A stretch of DNA of 64,000 nt, taken from NCBI RefSeq assembly GCF_000379605.1, contig NZ_KB902724.1:101867-165866 (forward strand), read 5' to 3'. The position numbers and the translations under genes are program-made. This stretch comes from Rhizobium giardinii bv. giardinii H152. Lineage in GTDB: Bacteria; Pseudomonadota; Alphaproteobacteria; Rhizobiales; Rhizobiaceae. Position 1 is the stretch's first letter; every line of letters begins with the position of its first letter. This document shows, one piece after another, positions 17,531-26,723 of this stretch. The notes beneath the pieces were generated by a model. That model saw only the letters and a program-made list of their open reading frames with translations. It was not told the origin of the DNA and did not search any database.

Positions 17531-18631
17531 TTACATCTTGCCCCAGAGTTTCCGGTATTCGTCGCGATAGCCATTGTCCGGGTCGAAGGTGTTCTTCGGC
17601 CCGCCGTCGAACTCGACATTGTCAGCGGTGACGACATGGAGCGGTGAGAGGTAGCCTGACCATTGCTCGCCTGCAAAGGCACGGTTCAGCTCGTCGACGA
17701 GCTGCCAGCCCTGCAGGTTCAGCGGTTCGGCGACCGTCACCTTCTGGAACTGGCCGGCGCGGATGCGCTGATAGGCCGATTCCGAACCATCCCCGGCTGC
17801 CACATTGATCGGGGCGTCCGTGCCGCCCTTGCCGGCTGCGGCAAGCGACGGCCCCATGAAATCGAAATAGAGATCGTTGATGGCGAGTGAATGCGTCCAC
17901 TGGTCGCCGTATTTCTGCAACAGCGAGGTCGTCAGCTGCGGCATGCGCTGCGAGGTTTCGGCAATCGGGGTATCGACATATTCGAGCACCTTCCCGCCGA
18001 GCGCCTCGATTTCGGCCTTCATCTTGTCGGCCTTGGCGATCGCGATGGCATAGGTGCTGTCGGTGAAGATGATCACGCCGGGCTTGCCATTCGCGTCGAC
18101 ATAGGCATAGTCGGCCGCAGCCTTGGAGACTTCCATGGCATCGGTGCTGACGTTGGCGAAGAGACCGGTCTTTTCGTCCGGACCGATGACCGGACCCGCA
18201 TGCCAGGCAACCAGCGGAATGCCCGCGGCCTTGGCCTGTTCCAGCGCCGGACCCTGCTCGACCGCATCGAACCCGTTGATGATGATGCCGGCTGGCTTCA
18301 GGGCCATCGCCTGGCCGAAGGCTGCCGTGCGGCCGCCGATCGAGCCCGCGCCGTCGAGCACCTTGACCTCCCAGCCGATCGCCTTGGCAGCTTCCTCGAC
18401 GCCGGTGGTGACGCCGAGAATGCCGCCGTTCTTCAGGTCGCCGGCGAGAACGACGATCGTCTTGCCCTCCTGCGCCTTCGGGCTTGTCTTCGGGCCGTCC
18501 CAGGCCGTGACGCGGGTCGCGTATTTGTCGACGATCGCCTTGGCATCAGCCACCGCGTCGGCCAGAGCGGGCCACGCGGCCATCAGCGCGAGTGCCGTAA
18601 TCGAGCCGTGAAGTAGTGTTCTGCGTTTCAT
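17531..18631 (-). CDS. Ribose-type ABC transporter substrate-binding protein
   Basis: A 366-residue periplasmic binding protein of the RbsB-like family. The start at 18631 has GGGAGGAAG upstream; the frame is open further but without a site. A signal peptide MKRRTLLHGSITALALMAAWPALA is clear. The mature part shows TIVVLAGDLKNGGILGVTTG, PAGIIINGFDAVEQGPALEQA and PLVAWHAGPVIG, typical of the two-lobed fold. Position downstream of RbsA- and RbsC-like genes, in a cluster of sugar-acid enzymes, suggests a sugar acid or its lactone as the ligand. Confidence 0.87.
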   Translation of the reverse strand: MKRRTLLHGSITALALMAAWPALADAVADAKAIVDKYATRVTAWDGPKTSPKAQEGKTIVVLAGDLKNGGILGVTTGVEEAAKAIGWEVKVLDGAGSIGGRTAAFGQAMALKPAGIIINGFDAVEQGPALEQAKAAGIPLVAWHAGPVIGPDEKTGLFANVSTDAMEVSKAAADYAYVDANGKPGVIIFTDSTYAIAIAKADKMKAEIEALGGKVLEYVDTPIAETSQRMPQLTTSLLQKYGDQWTHSLAINDLYFDFMGPSLAAAGKGGTDAPINVAAGDGSESAYQRIRAGQFQKVTVAEPLNLQGWQLVDELNRAFAGEQWSGYLSPLHVVTADNVEFDGGPKNTFDPDNGYRDEYRKLWGKM

Positions 18632-18671
18632 GGTTCTTCCTCCCTTTGAAGATGGTGTTCCGTCAGGTGTT

Positions 18672-19727
18672 TTATGTTCTCGTTGGCAACGGGCCCGGTG
18701 CCGCAGCTTTACCGGCTGCACCGCGTTTGCGCTGGGCATAGCCGGCGATGCCGATGGCGACGAGCAGTGTGACGCCGTTGAAGAGGGGCTCGACGAAGAA
18801 CGAGCCGCCTGTCTGCTGGATCCCCGAAATGCCGACGGCCAGAATGATGACCCCGGTCATCGTGCCCCAGACATTGACGCGGCCGGGTTTGATCGTGGTG
18901 GAGCCGAGAAAGGCACCGACGAGTGCCGGCAGCAGATATTCAAGCCCGACGCTCGCCTGGCCGATGCGCAGCTTGGAGGCAAGCAGCACACCGGCGAGCG
19001 CGGCGAGCGTTCCGGACGAGACGAAGGCGCCAATGACGAACCGGCGCACCGGGATGCCGTTCAACGCCGCCGCCTTGGGGTTCGCGCCGATGGCATAGAC
19101 GTAGCGGCCGATTGGCAGATATTCGAGAATGATCCAGAGAGCGCCGGCGAGCAGCAGCACATAAAAGCCGGTGATCGGCAGGCCGAGGACCATCGTGCCA
19201 TTGAGCGCGTAGAAGCCTTCCGGCAGGACCCCGACCACCTGCCGGCCACCCGTGTGCCAGAGCGCCAGCGCATAAAGGATTGTGCCGGTTCCGAGCGTCG
19301 CGATGAAACTGTCGATCCGCGCGACCTCAACCAGAAGACCGTTGAGGAAACCCGTGATGGCGCCGAGCGCAAGCACGATGGCCACAGCCACCGGCCAGGG
19401 CACTCCGAACATGGTCTGCAGGCTGATCGCCAGGATATGCCAGAGCACGATACCATAGCCAACCGTAAGGTCGATGCGGCCGGATGCCATCGGGATCATC
19501 GCCGCCAGCGACAGGAGTGCAATGATCGCCTTGTCGGAGACGATGGAGCGCAGGTTGAGAAGCGTCGGGAAGGTTGCCGGCAGGAGGATCGAAAACAGGA
19601 CGATCAGCAGCACTGTCAGGATAACCAGACCATAGACGGGGATATAGCGAGCAATCTTCTGGCTCGCGGTCAGTCCGGCCAGTTCGCTGCGCGTCGGCTC
19701 AAGGGCCGTGGATTCGATCGATTGCAT
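18672..19727 (-). CDS. Ribose-type ABC transporter permease, RbsC-like
   Basis: A 351-residue membrane protein with about ten helices. AMIPMASGRIDLTVGYGIVLWHIL, GFLNGLLVEVARIDSFIATLGT and YAIGANPKAAALNGIPVRR are hallmark segments of the RbsC/AraH permease family. It probably homodimerises and works with the adjacent RbsA-type ATPase. Gaps of 40 bp to the binding protein and 21 bp to the ATPase fit one operon. Confidence 0.88.
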   Translation of the reverse strand: MQSIESTALEPTRSELAGLTASQKIARYIPVYGLVILTVLLIVLFSILLPATFPTLLNLRSIVSDKAIIALLSLAAMIPMASGRIDLTVGYGIVLWHILAISLQTMFGVPWPVAVAIVLALGAITGFLNGLLVEVARIDSFIATLGTGTILYALALWHTGGRQVVGVLPEGFYALNGTMVLGLPITGFYVLLLAGALWIILEYLPIGRYVYAIGANPKAAALNGIPVRRFVIGAFVSSGTLAALAGVLLASKLRIGQASVGLEYLLPALVGAFLGSTTIKPGRVNVWGTMTGVIILAVGISGIQQTGGSFFVEPLFNGVTLLVAIGIAGYAQRKRGAAGKAAAPGPLPTRT

Positions 19728-19748
19728 GGTTCTTGGCTCCCGTGGCTC

Positions 19749-21245
19749 TCAGGCGGCTTCCGATGCCGACGCGGCGGCTATGACGGCGGATGTGGTAAGG
19801 GCGTCGCCCTGCAGTTCCGCGACGATGCGGCCGCGTGAAAACACCAGTGCGCGATGGCAGATATGGGCAATTTCCTCGAAGTCGGTCGAAACCACGACGA
19901 CGGCAAGGCCGGCCTCGAGCGCCCGGGCGATCAGCTTGTAGATCTCGGCCTTCGCGCCGATATCGACACCCGCTGTCGGGTCTTCCGCGACGAGCAACTT
20001 GCGGCCCGTTCGCAGCCAGCGGCCGACGACGACCTTTTGCTGGTTGCCGCCTGACAGCGCTTCGATCGGTAGGCTCTGGTCGTTCGGGCGAAGGCCAACC
20101 GTCTCGCCGATCTTGCGTGCCTGCTCGGCTTCGTTCCCCGGGGACAGGAACGAGAACAGACCGCGGCCGGATGCGCCCGGATTGAGGAAAGTGTTTTCCC
20201 GAAGCGACAGCGACATTGCCACCGATTCCTCCGTGCGGTCGCGCGCGATGAGCCCAATGCCGGATCTCATCGCCGCAACCGGGTTTGCCAGGTCCGGTTC
20301 CTCGCCGTTCAGGTGTATGGTGCCGCCGAAGGCTTCGCAGCCGAACAAGGCCCTGCCGATCAGTTCCTGGCCCGCGCCACGCAGGCCGACGAGCCCGAGC
20401 AGCTCATTCTGGCGGATGTCGAAGGAAATCGGCCCGGTTCCCGTGCAAACGAGATTGCGGGCAGCGAGCACCGTCTTGCCCGGCTTGCTGGGCGCCTTGA
20501 CGAAGAGCTGGTTGGCCGGGCGACCGACGATCATCTCGATCAACTCGTCCGGCTTTGTTTCCGCAACCGGGCGCTGGCCGACCAGGCGACCGTCGCGCAA
20601 GACGGCGACGCGATCGGCGATACGGAAGATCTCGTCCAGGCGATGCGACACATAGATCATCGCGACACCGCGTTCCTTCAACGGGCGAATGGCATCGAAG
20701 AGCCGTTCCACCTCGTCGGCCGGCAGGCTGGCGGTCGGCTCGTCGAGCACCAGCACGTCGGCCTCGACAGCCAGGGCGCGGGCAATCGCGACCAGCGATT
20801 TTTCGGTACGGGTCAGGTCCTGCACCCGCGTACTCGGATCGAAATCGCAGCCGACGAGCTTCAGCGCCTCGCGCGCCCGCTTTTCCGTCCGGCGCCAGTC
20901 GATCAGTCGCGAGCGCAGGGAAAAGCCCTGTGCGAGGCCGACATTTTCGCCGACCGTCATCCATTCGACGAGACCGAGGTCCTGATGGATGAAGGCCACA
21001 GGCTGGCGCTCGTTCGGCTTGGGCGGGCGATGGCTGTAGGGCTCGCCGCGAAACAGGATCTGGCCGCCGTCTGGCTTGTAGATACCGGCCAGCGTCTTGA
21101 TAAGGGTCGACTTGCCGGCGCCATTTTCTCCGAGAAGAGCAAGAATTTCACCCGGAATCAGGCTGATGGAGACATTTTCGAGCGCGCGGGTACCACCAAA
21201 TATCTTGGTGATCCCCTGAAACTCGATGAGTTTGCGGCTGTCCAT
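19749..21245 (-). CDS. Ribose-type ABC transporter ATPase, RbsA-like
   Basis: A 498-residue protein with two fused ATPase domains, as in RbsA, XylG and MglA. The start at 21245 has GGGAGGAG upstream. The first domain has Walker A GENGAGKST near residue 37 and Walker B VLVLDEPTA. The second has a degenerate Walker A region (GLRGAGQEL) and a signature ALSGGNQQKV, the usual asymmetry in this family. The gene is first in the importer operon, with an operator-promoter at 21278-21307. Confidence 0.88.
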   Translation of the reverse strand: MDSRKLIEFQGITKIFGGTRALENVSISLIPGEILALLGENGAGKSTLIKTLAGIYKPDGGQILFRGEPYSHRPPKPNERQPVAFIHQDLGLVEWMTVGENVGLAQGFSLRSRLIDWRRTEKRAREALKLVGCDFDPSTRVQDLTRTEKSLVAIARALAVEADVLVLDEPTASLPADEVERLFDAIRPLKERGVAMIYVSHRLDEIFRIADRVAVLRDGRLVGQRPVAETKPDELIEMIVGRPANQLFVKAPSKPGKTVLAARNLVCTGTGPISFDIRQNELLGLVGLRGAGQELIGRALFGCEAFGGTIHLNGEEPDLANPVAAMRSGIGLIARDRTEESVAMSLSLRENTFLNPGASGRGLFSFLSPGNEAEQARKIGETVGLRPNDQSLPIEALSGGNQQKVVVGRWLRTGRKLLVAEDPTAGVDIGAKAEIYKLIARALEAGLAVVVVSTDFEEIAHICHRALVFSRGRIVAELQGDALTTSAVIAAASASEAA

Positions 21246-21277
21246 CCCTGCTCCTCCCAAAGCGTCGACTGAGACAT

Positions 21278-21307
21278 ATGTTATCGATAACATGCCCGGA
21301 TAGTCAA
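21278..21307 (-). promoter_or_regulatory. Operator 1 with overlapping promoter for the RbsA-type operon
   Basis: ATGTTATCGATAACAT (21278-21293) is a perfect 16-bp palindrome. Read on the minus strand, TTGACT (from 21307) is followed 18 nt later by TAACAT inside the palindrome, so a repressor bound here would block the -10 region. The same sequence recurs at 23579 and, degenerate, at 26724. Confidence 0.8.
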
Positions 21308-21335
21308 GGACCGAAGTGGCCTTACACCGATTTTA

Positions 21336-22226
21336 TCAGGCGAAGGCGCCGTCGAGCAGGCGCATCATTTCGGCGGAATCGCGCGCTCCAAGGCCGGCAG
21401 CGCAGAGCAGGCGATGGATTTCGACGACCTGGCCGGTCATCGGCAAAGGTGTCTTTGTCTTCAAGGCAAAGGCCTGCAGGGAATCCAGGTCCTTGAGCAT
21501 ATTGTCGATCCGGCCGGTGGGCGTGTAGTCGCGGGCGGCGAACTTGCCCATGAATTCCTGAAGGATGCTGCTGTCGGCGCGGCCGCCGGCGAGAGCCGCC
21601 GGAATGGAAGCGGCATCGACGCCGCCTGCCTCGGCTAGTTTCGTCGCTTCCGCCACCGCCTGGAAGATCACCGCGCAGAACAGCTGGTTGATGAGTTTTG
21701 TCGTCTGGCCGGCGCCGCTGCCACCCATCAGCGTGTAATTGCGGGCGAGATGCTGCATCACCATCCGGGCGCGCTCGAAATCGGCTTCCTCGCCGCCTGC
21801 CATGATCGTCAGCCGGCCACCAAGAGCGCCGGGTGCGCCGCCGGACAGGGGGCAATCGACCCATTTCATGCCGGTCTCGCTTGCCAGTCTTCCTGCCATT
21901 TCTGCCGTGTCGGCAGGGTCGATCGAAGACATGTCGATCAAGATCTTGGTTGCGTCCGCACCCGCGCTGATCCCTTCGGGACCGAACACCACGGCCCGCA
22001 CGATATTGGCATGGTTGAGGCTGAGGATGACGAAATCGCTTCGCCGGGTGGCGTCAGCCACCGAGGCCGCCGCCGATGCTCCCTTGTCCGTCAGCGCCTT
22101 CACTTTCTCTTTGTCGAGATCAAAGACGGTAACGGACTGCCCGGTCTCGATCAGCCGCGCTGCGATCGCCGATCCCATGATCCCGGCGCCGATGACGGCG
22201 ACCCTGCAGGCTTGCGTATCGGTCAT
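21336..22226 (-). CDS. Beta-hydroxyacid dehydrogenase, GarR/3-HIBADH family
   Basis: A 296-residue NAD(P)-dependent dehydrogenase. The Rossmann loop VAVIGAGIMGSAIAARL is at residues 9-25. The family substrate motif appears as WVDCPLSGGAPGALGGRLTI near residue 122. The catalytic lysine is in GAGQTTKLINQLF near 170. Relatives reduce tartronate semialdehyde or oxidise 3-hydroxyisobutyrate, gluconate-like acids or L-threonate. In this cluster a sugar-acid oxidation is likely. Its start overlaps the gluconokinase stop by 4 bp. Confidence 0.82.
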   Translation of the reverse strand: MTDTQACRVAVIGAGIMGSAIAARLIETGQSVTVFDLDKEKVKALTDKGASAAASVADATRRSDFVILSLNHANIVRAVVFGPEGISAGADATKILIDMSSIDPADTAEMAGRLASETGMKWVDCPLSGGAPGALGGRLTIMAGGEEADFERARMVMQHLARNYTLMGGSGAGQTTKLINQLFCAVIFQAVAEATKLAEAGGVDAASIPAALAGGRADSSILQEFMGKFAARDYTPTGRIDNMLKDLDSLQAFALKTKTPLPMTGQVVEIHRLLCAAGLGARDSAEMMRLLDGAFA

Positions 22227-22765
22227 GGTTCAACTCCGTTCAGGGCGGCAAGGCCCGCAAGCGCCTGTGTTGCAATGATGTCCGGCAAGGGAGCGATATC
22301 GACGGTCACGACACGATCCTCGCCTTCCGGGCTTTCCAGCGTCGCCAACTGGCTGTCAAGCAGCGAGGCCTTGAAAAAATGCCCCGGACGGTCGGTCATT
22401 CGCGCCAAAAGGATGTCCCTCGAGCCCTTGAGGTAGACGAACACGAGGGCGCTGCCCGCTGCCCGCCGGAGCCGATCGCGATAAATCCGCTTCAGCGCCG
22501 AGCAGGAAATGACGATACCCGTCTCCCGCGCGCCTTCGAGCCGACTGCCGATGATCTCGAGCCAGGGCCAGCGGTCTTCGTCGTCAAGCGGAATGCCGGC
22601 CGACATCTTGGCGATGTTTTCCGCCGGATGCAGGCTGTCGCCTTCAACGTAGGGCAGGCCGAGATGAGCCGCCAGCCGCTCGCCGATCGACGACTTGCCG
22701 CAGCCGCTGACGCCCATCACGATGATCGGGCCCCTAAAGGCAGGTGGTGATGCCGCCATCGACAT
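22223..22765 (-). CDS. gntK: Gluconokinase
   Basis: A 180-residue P-loop kinase. Walker A GVSGCGKSS is near residue 18, and the family segments GDSLHPAENIAKMSAGIPLDDEDRWPWL and SCSALKRIYRDRLR are well conserved, as is RPGHFFKASLLDSQL. The enzyme phosphorylates D-gluconate to 6-phosphogluconate for the Entner-Doudoroff or pentose phosphate route. It overlaps the upstream SDR gene by 32 bp; a second ATG at 22759 is possible. Confidence 0.9.
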   Translation of the reverse strand: MSMAASPPAFRGPIIVMGVSGCGKSSIGERLAAHLGLPYVEGDSLHPAENIAKMSAGIPLDDEDRWPWLEIIGSRLEGARETGIVISCSALKRIYRDRLRRAAGSALVFVYLKGSRDILLARMTDRPGHFFKASLLDSQLATLESPEGEDRVVTVDIAPLPDIIATQALAGLAALNGVEP

Positions 22766-23501
22766 AGAGCGTGTGTCCGTTCACGAAAGAGGAGGCCTTG
22801 CCGGCAAGAAAAACCGCCGATCCCACCAGTTCTTCGACATTGCCCCAGCGGCCGGCCGGGGTGCGTTTTTCCAGCCAGCCGGAAAATTCCGCGCTATCGA
22901 CCAGTGCCTGGTTGAGCGGCGTCTTGAAATAGCCGGGAGCGATGGCGTTGATCTGCAGCCCGTGTTTCGCCCAGTCGGCGCACATGCCGCGCGTCAGGTT
23001 GCGCACCGCGCCCTTGGTCGCGGTATAGGGCGCGATGCCCGGACGCGCCATCTCGCTCTGCACCGAGGCGATGTTGATGATCTTGCCGTGACCGCGTGCG
23101 ATCATGTGTCTGGCGACGGCCTGCCCGACATAGAAGACGCTGGATATATTGGTGGAGAGCAGCAGCTCCCACTTGTCGGCCGGAAAATCTTCGAGCGGCG
23201 TGCGGAACTGCATGCCGGCGTTGTTGACGAGAATGTCGATCGGGCCGATATCTGCCTCGATGGCCCCAACGCCTGTTGCAACGGACGCCTTGTCGGTCAC
23301 GTCGAAGACGGCGGCATGGGCCGTATGGCCGCCCTGGCGCAGCGTTTCAACCGCGCTTTCGACCTTTTCAGCCGAGCGGCCGTTGATGATCACCGCGGCG
23401 CCATGGGCCGCCAGGCCTTCTGCAAGGGCGTAGCCGATGCCCTGGCTGGAGCCGGTGACGAGCGCCCGAAGTCCGCTCAGATCGAACAGTGGAAATCCCA
23501 T
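22734..23501 (-). CDS. Short-chain dehydrogenase, gluconate 5-dehydrogenase-like
   Basis: A 255-residue SDR. The start at 23501 (MGFPLFDLSGL) has GGGAGG about 10 nt upstream. The cofactor loop TGSSQGIGYALAEGLA is near residue 14, NNAG near 90, the catalytic serine is in ASVQSE, and the YTATKGA motif gives the Tyr-Lys pair. The family oxidises gluconate to 5-ketogluconate or reduces it back (IdnO/Ga5DH). It is first in a minus-strand operon with gntK and shares operator 2 with the divergent dehydrogenases. Confidence 0.83.
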   Translation of the reverse strand: MGFPLFDLSGLRALVTGSSQGIGYALAEGLAAHGAAVIINGRSAEKVESAVETLRQGGHTAHAAVFDVTDKASVATGVGAIEADIGPIDILVNNAGMQFRTPLEDFPADKWELLLSTNISSVFYVGQAVARHMIARGHGKIINIASVQSEMARPGIAPYTATKGAVRNLTRGMCADWAKHGLQINAIAPGYFKTPLNQALVDSAEFSGWLEKRTPAGRWGNVEELVGSAVFLAGKASSFVNGHTLYVDGGITTCL

Positions 23502-23569
23502 GAATGAGCTGCCTCCCGGCATTCCGTATTGTTTCAACGACGCTGACTATTTACAGCGGCCGGTTTCTA

Positions 23570-23604
23570 TTGACACATATGTTATCGATAACATATCAAG
23601 TCAA
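23570..23604. promoter_or_regulatory. Operator 2 between divergent catabolic operons
   Basis: The perfect palindrome ATGTTATCGATAACAT lies at 23579-23594. A plus-strand TTGACA (23570-23575) and a minus-strand TTGACT (complement of 23599-23604) flank it, so both divergent promoters have their -35 to -10 spacer over the operator. One repressor dimer could control both directions. Confidence 0.82.
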
Positions 23605-23627
23605 GCAGGAAAATTCAGGAGATAGCC

Positions 23628-24569
23628 ATGTCGAAACCAGAGGTGCTGATGATCGGACCCTATCCGTCCTGGGATATGGAAGATCTCGAATCCTGCTACA
23701 CCATCCATCGGCTTTGGGAGGCCGAGGATCGAGACGGGTTCCTGGCCCGGCATGGCGATGGCATCCGTGCCGTGGCGACCCGTGGCGAACTGGGCGCTTC
23801 GGCGGCGCTTCTGAAAAAACTGCCGAAGCTTGAAATCGTCAGCTGCTATGGCGTCGGCACGGACGCGATCGATCTTCGTTTTGCCCGCGAAAACGGTATC
23901 CGCGTCACCAATACGCCCGACGTTCTGACCGAGGACGTCGCCGACCTGGGCATGGCCCTGATGCTTGCTGTTGCGCGGCAGCTCGCCGAAGGCGATGCCC
24001 ATGTTCGCGACGGACGCTGGGCCAAGGGCAACATGCACCTGACGACCCGGGTCTGTGGAAAGCGCATCGGCGTTGTCGGCATGGGAAGGATCGGGGCCGC
24101 CTTTGCCCGTCGCGCCGCCGCATTCGATTGCACCGTCTCCTATTTTGCGCGATCGCCGAAGCCGGACCTTCCCTATGCGTTCGTCGGGGACCTCGTCGAG
24201 CTTGCCCGGCAGTCGGATTTCCTGGTCGTCACCCTTGCCGGCGGCGAGGGCACACGCGGTATCGTCACTGGGGAGGTCATCGAGGCACTCGGCGCTGATG
24301 GCATTTTCGTCAACATTTCGCGTGGTACCACGGTGGACGAGGCCGCCTTGCTCGACGCGCTCGAGCAGGGTCGCATTCGCGGTGCAGGCCTTGATGTGTT
24401 CCTGAATGAACCCGCCATCGATCCGCGCTTTGCAGGCCTCAGGAATGCTGTTTTGCAACCGCATCACGGCAGCGGCACGGTGGAAACGCGCCAGGCCATG
24501 GGCAAGCTGGTCCGCGACAATCTGGCGGCGCATTTTTCCGGTCAGCCGCTGCTGACGCCGGTCGTGTGA
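23628..24569 (+). CDS. D-isomer-specific 2-hydroxyacid dehydrogenase
   Basis: A 313-residue enzyme with AGGAGA ahead of its start. The NAD-binding loop GKRIGVVGMGRIGAAFARR is near residue 145. The catalytic arginine lies in NISRGTTVDEAAL, the glutamate in VFLNEPAID, and the histidine in LQPHHGSGTVETR. Relatives such as GhrB reduce 2-ketogluconate, glyoxylate or hydroxypyruvate. The setting suggests 2-ketogluconate-type reduction. It shares an operon with the L-idonate dehydrogenase-like gene 17 bp downstream. Confidence 0.83.
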   Translation: MSKPEVLMIGPYPSWDMEDLESCYTIHRLWEAEDRDGFLARHGDGIRAVATRGELGASAALLKKLPKLEIVSCYGVGTDAIDLRFARENGIRVTNTPDVLTEDVADLGMALMLAVARQLAEGDAHVRDGRWAKGNMHLTTRVCGKRIGVVGMGRIGAAFARRAAAFDCTVSYFARSPKPDLPYAFVGDLVELARQSDFLVVTLAGGEGTRGIVTGEVIEALGADGIFVNISRGTTVDEAALLDALEQGRIRGAGLDVFLNEPAIDPRFAGLRNAVLQPHHGSGTVETRQAMGKLVRDNLAAHFSGQPLLTPVV

Positions 24570-24586
24570 AAAGCGGAGGAATAGCC

Positions 24587-25618
24587 ATGAGATCCATCGT
24601 CATCCACGCAGCCAAGGACTTGCGCATCGAGGATACCGATCCGGGGGCGGCTGGTCCGGGCCAGGTCGAGATTGCCATCGAGGCCGGCGGCATTTGCGGT
24701 TCCGACCTGCACTATTACAATCACGGCGGCTTCGGTGCGATCCGGCTGCGCGAGCCGATGATCCTCGGCCACGAGGTCGCAGGCACGATCAAGGCTCTCG
24801 GCAGTGGCGTGACGGGTTTCACCATCGGCGAGCGGGTGGCCGTTTCGCCGAGCCGGCCATGCAATGCGTGCGATTACTGCCTGAAGGGACAGCAGAACCA
24901 TTGCCTCAACATGCGCTTTTACGGCAGCGCCATGCCGATGCCGCATATTCAAGGCGCCTTTCGCCAGCGTCTGGTTGCCGAGAGCTGGCAGTGCCACAAA
25001 GTGGCCGACGACGTCTCGATCAACGAAGCTGCCTTTGCCGAGCCGTTCGCCGTAACGCTGCACGCCGTCAACCGGGCGGGCTCGCTGCTTGGCAAGCGCG
25101 TGCTGGTCACCGGCTGCGGCCCGATCGGTGCATTGTGCATTCTTGCCGCCCGCGCCCATGGCGCCGCGCAGATCGTCGCGACCGACGTGATGGACGCCGT
25201 GCTTGCGAAAGCAGCGGATATCGGCGCTGACCGCACGATCAATGTCGCGACCGACGGCGACAAGCTGGCGGCCTATTCGGCCAACAAGGGCTATTTCGAC
25301 GTGATGTTCGAGGCGTCCGGCAACGAGCGCGCCGTCCGCTCCGGCCTCGAAGTGCTGAAACCGCGCGGGATCCTGATGCAACTCGGGCTCGGCGGCGACG
25401 TTTCCATTCCGCAAAACCTTGTGGTGGCCAAGGAAATCGACATGCGCGGCACCTTCCGGTTCCACGAGGAGTTTGCGCTTGCCGTCGATCTCATCAATCG
25501 TCGCCGCGTCGATGTAAAACCGCTTCTGACCGGTATCTTCGATCTCGACGATGCGGTTGCGGCATTCGAAACGGCCGGCGACCGCAGCCGCTCGATGAAG
25601 GTGCAGATCGCGTTCTAG
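24587..25618 (+). CDS. idnD: Zinc alcohol dehydrogenase, L-idonate 5-dehydrogenase-like
   Basis: A 343-residue medium-chain dehydrogenase with GGAGG before the ATG at 24587. Catalytic zinc ligands are in GGICGSDLHYYNHGG and LGHEVAG. The structural zinc cysteines are in CNACDYCLKGQQNHC near residue 95. The coenzyme loop is VLVTGCGPIGALCI. YYNHGGFGAIRLREPMILGHE closely resembles L-idonate 5-dehydrogenases, which interconvert L-idonate and 5-ketogluconate; sorbitol dehydrogenase activity is the alternative. It is convergent with the LacI regulator. Confidence 0.8.
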   Translation: MRSIVIHAAKDLRIEDTDPGAAGPGQVEIAIEAGGICGSDLHYYNHGGFGAIRLREPMILGHEVAGTIKALGSGVTGFTIGERVAVSPSRPCNACDYCLKGQQNHCLNMRFYGSAMPMPHIQGAFRQRLVAESWQCHKVADDVSINEAAFAEPFAVTLHAVNRAGSLLGKRVLVTGCGPIGALCILAARAHGAAQIVATDVMDAVLAKAADIGADRTINVATDGDKLAAYSANKGYFDVMFEASGNERAVRSGLEVLKPRGILMQLGLGGDVSIPQNLVVAKEIDMRGTFRFHEEFALAVDLINRRRVDVKPLLTGIFDLDDAVAAFETAGDRSRSMKVQIAF

Positions 25619-25639
25619 CGGTCTGTTACCGACGCCTGC

Positions 25640-26674
25640 TTACGTGCTCTCGCGCTCGACAACGCGAAAGCCGGTGACGGTGATCGGTTCCGGTGGCTCT
25701 GCCGACACCGCCTGAATCGTCTGTGTCAGCTTCAGCGCCGCTTGTCGACCGATGCCGTAGCAATCGACGTTGACGGTCGTCATGCGGGGATGACAGCAGG
25801 CGGCGATTTCATAGTCGCCGAAACCGGCAATGGCGATGTCATCCGGGACTTTCAGGCCCCGGCGCTGACACTCCATCAGTGCGCCAAAGGCCGAAAGGTC
25901 CGAAACGCAAAGGGCCACTTGCGTATCCGGCCAGCGCTCCAGCATGTTGACGACCGCCTGCGCGCCCTGTTCCATGGAGATGGGCGGCACGCCGAAGGAG
26001 ATCAACCGGTCGGAGGGAAGGCCTAGCCTTTCCAGGGCGCGAACGAACCCCGCCCGGCGCTGGCTGCCGCGCGTATCGCGCGCCGTCGTGCCGCCGATAT
26101 AACCGAAGCGCTGATAGCCCTTGCCTGCCAGCGTTTTGACCAGGAGCTCCATCGCTTCGCCATTGGAAAAGCCCACGACCTTGTCGATCGGCTGAGCCGG
26201 CCTGTCCCAGGTCTCGATGACAGGGATGCCCGCCTGTTCCAGCATTCGCCGGCCCCTCGGGGTATGGGAGCCGCCGGTCAGAATGATGCCCTCGGGCCGC
26301 CGCTTCAGCATGGCTTCGATCAGCTCTTCCTCCCGGTCGACCGAATAGTTGGTATAACCCAGGAGTAGTTGCAGGCCGGTTCCTTCCAGCGCATCGGTGA
26401 TGCCGCGCGCCGTGTCGGAAAAGTTCGAATTGTTGATCGAGGGGATGATCGCAGCGACAAAGCCGGTGCGTCGCGACGAAAGGCTGCCGGCCGATTGGTC
26501 GAGGACATAGCCGAGCTCGTTGATGGCCTGCGCGATTCGCTCGCGCGTTGCCTTGGAAACGTGGCTGCCTTTTTTCAGTGCCCGCGATACGGTCATTGCC
26601 GAAACGCCAGCCCGTCGCGCCACATCGCTCATGGTCGGCGGTTCCGCCATCTTGCCGTCGGGAATTTTCGTCAT
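25640..26674 (-). CDS. LacI-family regulator of the sugar-acid cluster, GntR/IdnR-like
   Basis: A 344-residue repressor. The helix-turn-helix TMSDVARRAGVSAMTVSRAL begins near residue 15, with the hinge helix AINELGYV after it and a periplasmic-binding-protein-like effector domain (GFVAAIIPSINNSNFSDTARG, IILTGGSHTPRGRRMLE, VPDDIAIAGFGD). The start at 26674 has GGAAG upstream; ATG 26650 is an alternative, and the much longer open frame upstream is not used. A degenerate operator lies 50 bp upstream. The conserved operator ATGTTATCGATAACAT resembles the E. coli gluconate repressor site, which supports a gluconate-type effector. Confidence 0.86.
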   Translation of the reverse strand: MTKIPDGKMAEPPTMSDVARRAGVSAMTVSRALKKGSHVSKATRERIAQAINELGYVLDQSAGSLSSRRTGFVAAIIPSINNSNFSDTARGITDALEGTGLQLLLGYTNYSVDREEELIEAMLKRRPEGIILTGGSHTPRGRRMLEQAGIPVIETWDRPAQPIDKVVGFSNGEAMELLVKTLAGKGYQRFGYIGGTTARDTRGSQRRAGFVRALERLGLPSDRLISFGVPPISMEQGAQAVVNMLERWPDTQVALCVSDLSAFGALMECQRRGLKVPDDIAIAGFGDYEIAACCHPRMTTVNVDCYGIGRQAALKLTQTIQAVSAEPPEPITVTGFRVVEREST

Positions 26675-26723
26675 TGCTGCTTCCGCATGGACGATTGCGT
26701 CAAAAACCTGTTTATGCAGATAC

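Noticed and set aside
18630..19838. Long 402-residue plus-strand frame opposite the RbsC-type permease
   Set aside because: It is an antisense shadow, rich in D, R, Q and H from high-GC codons, lying fully over a clear permease gene.
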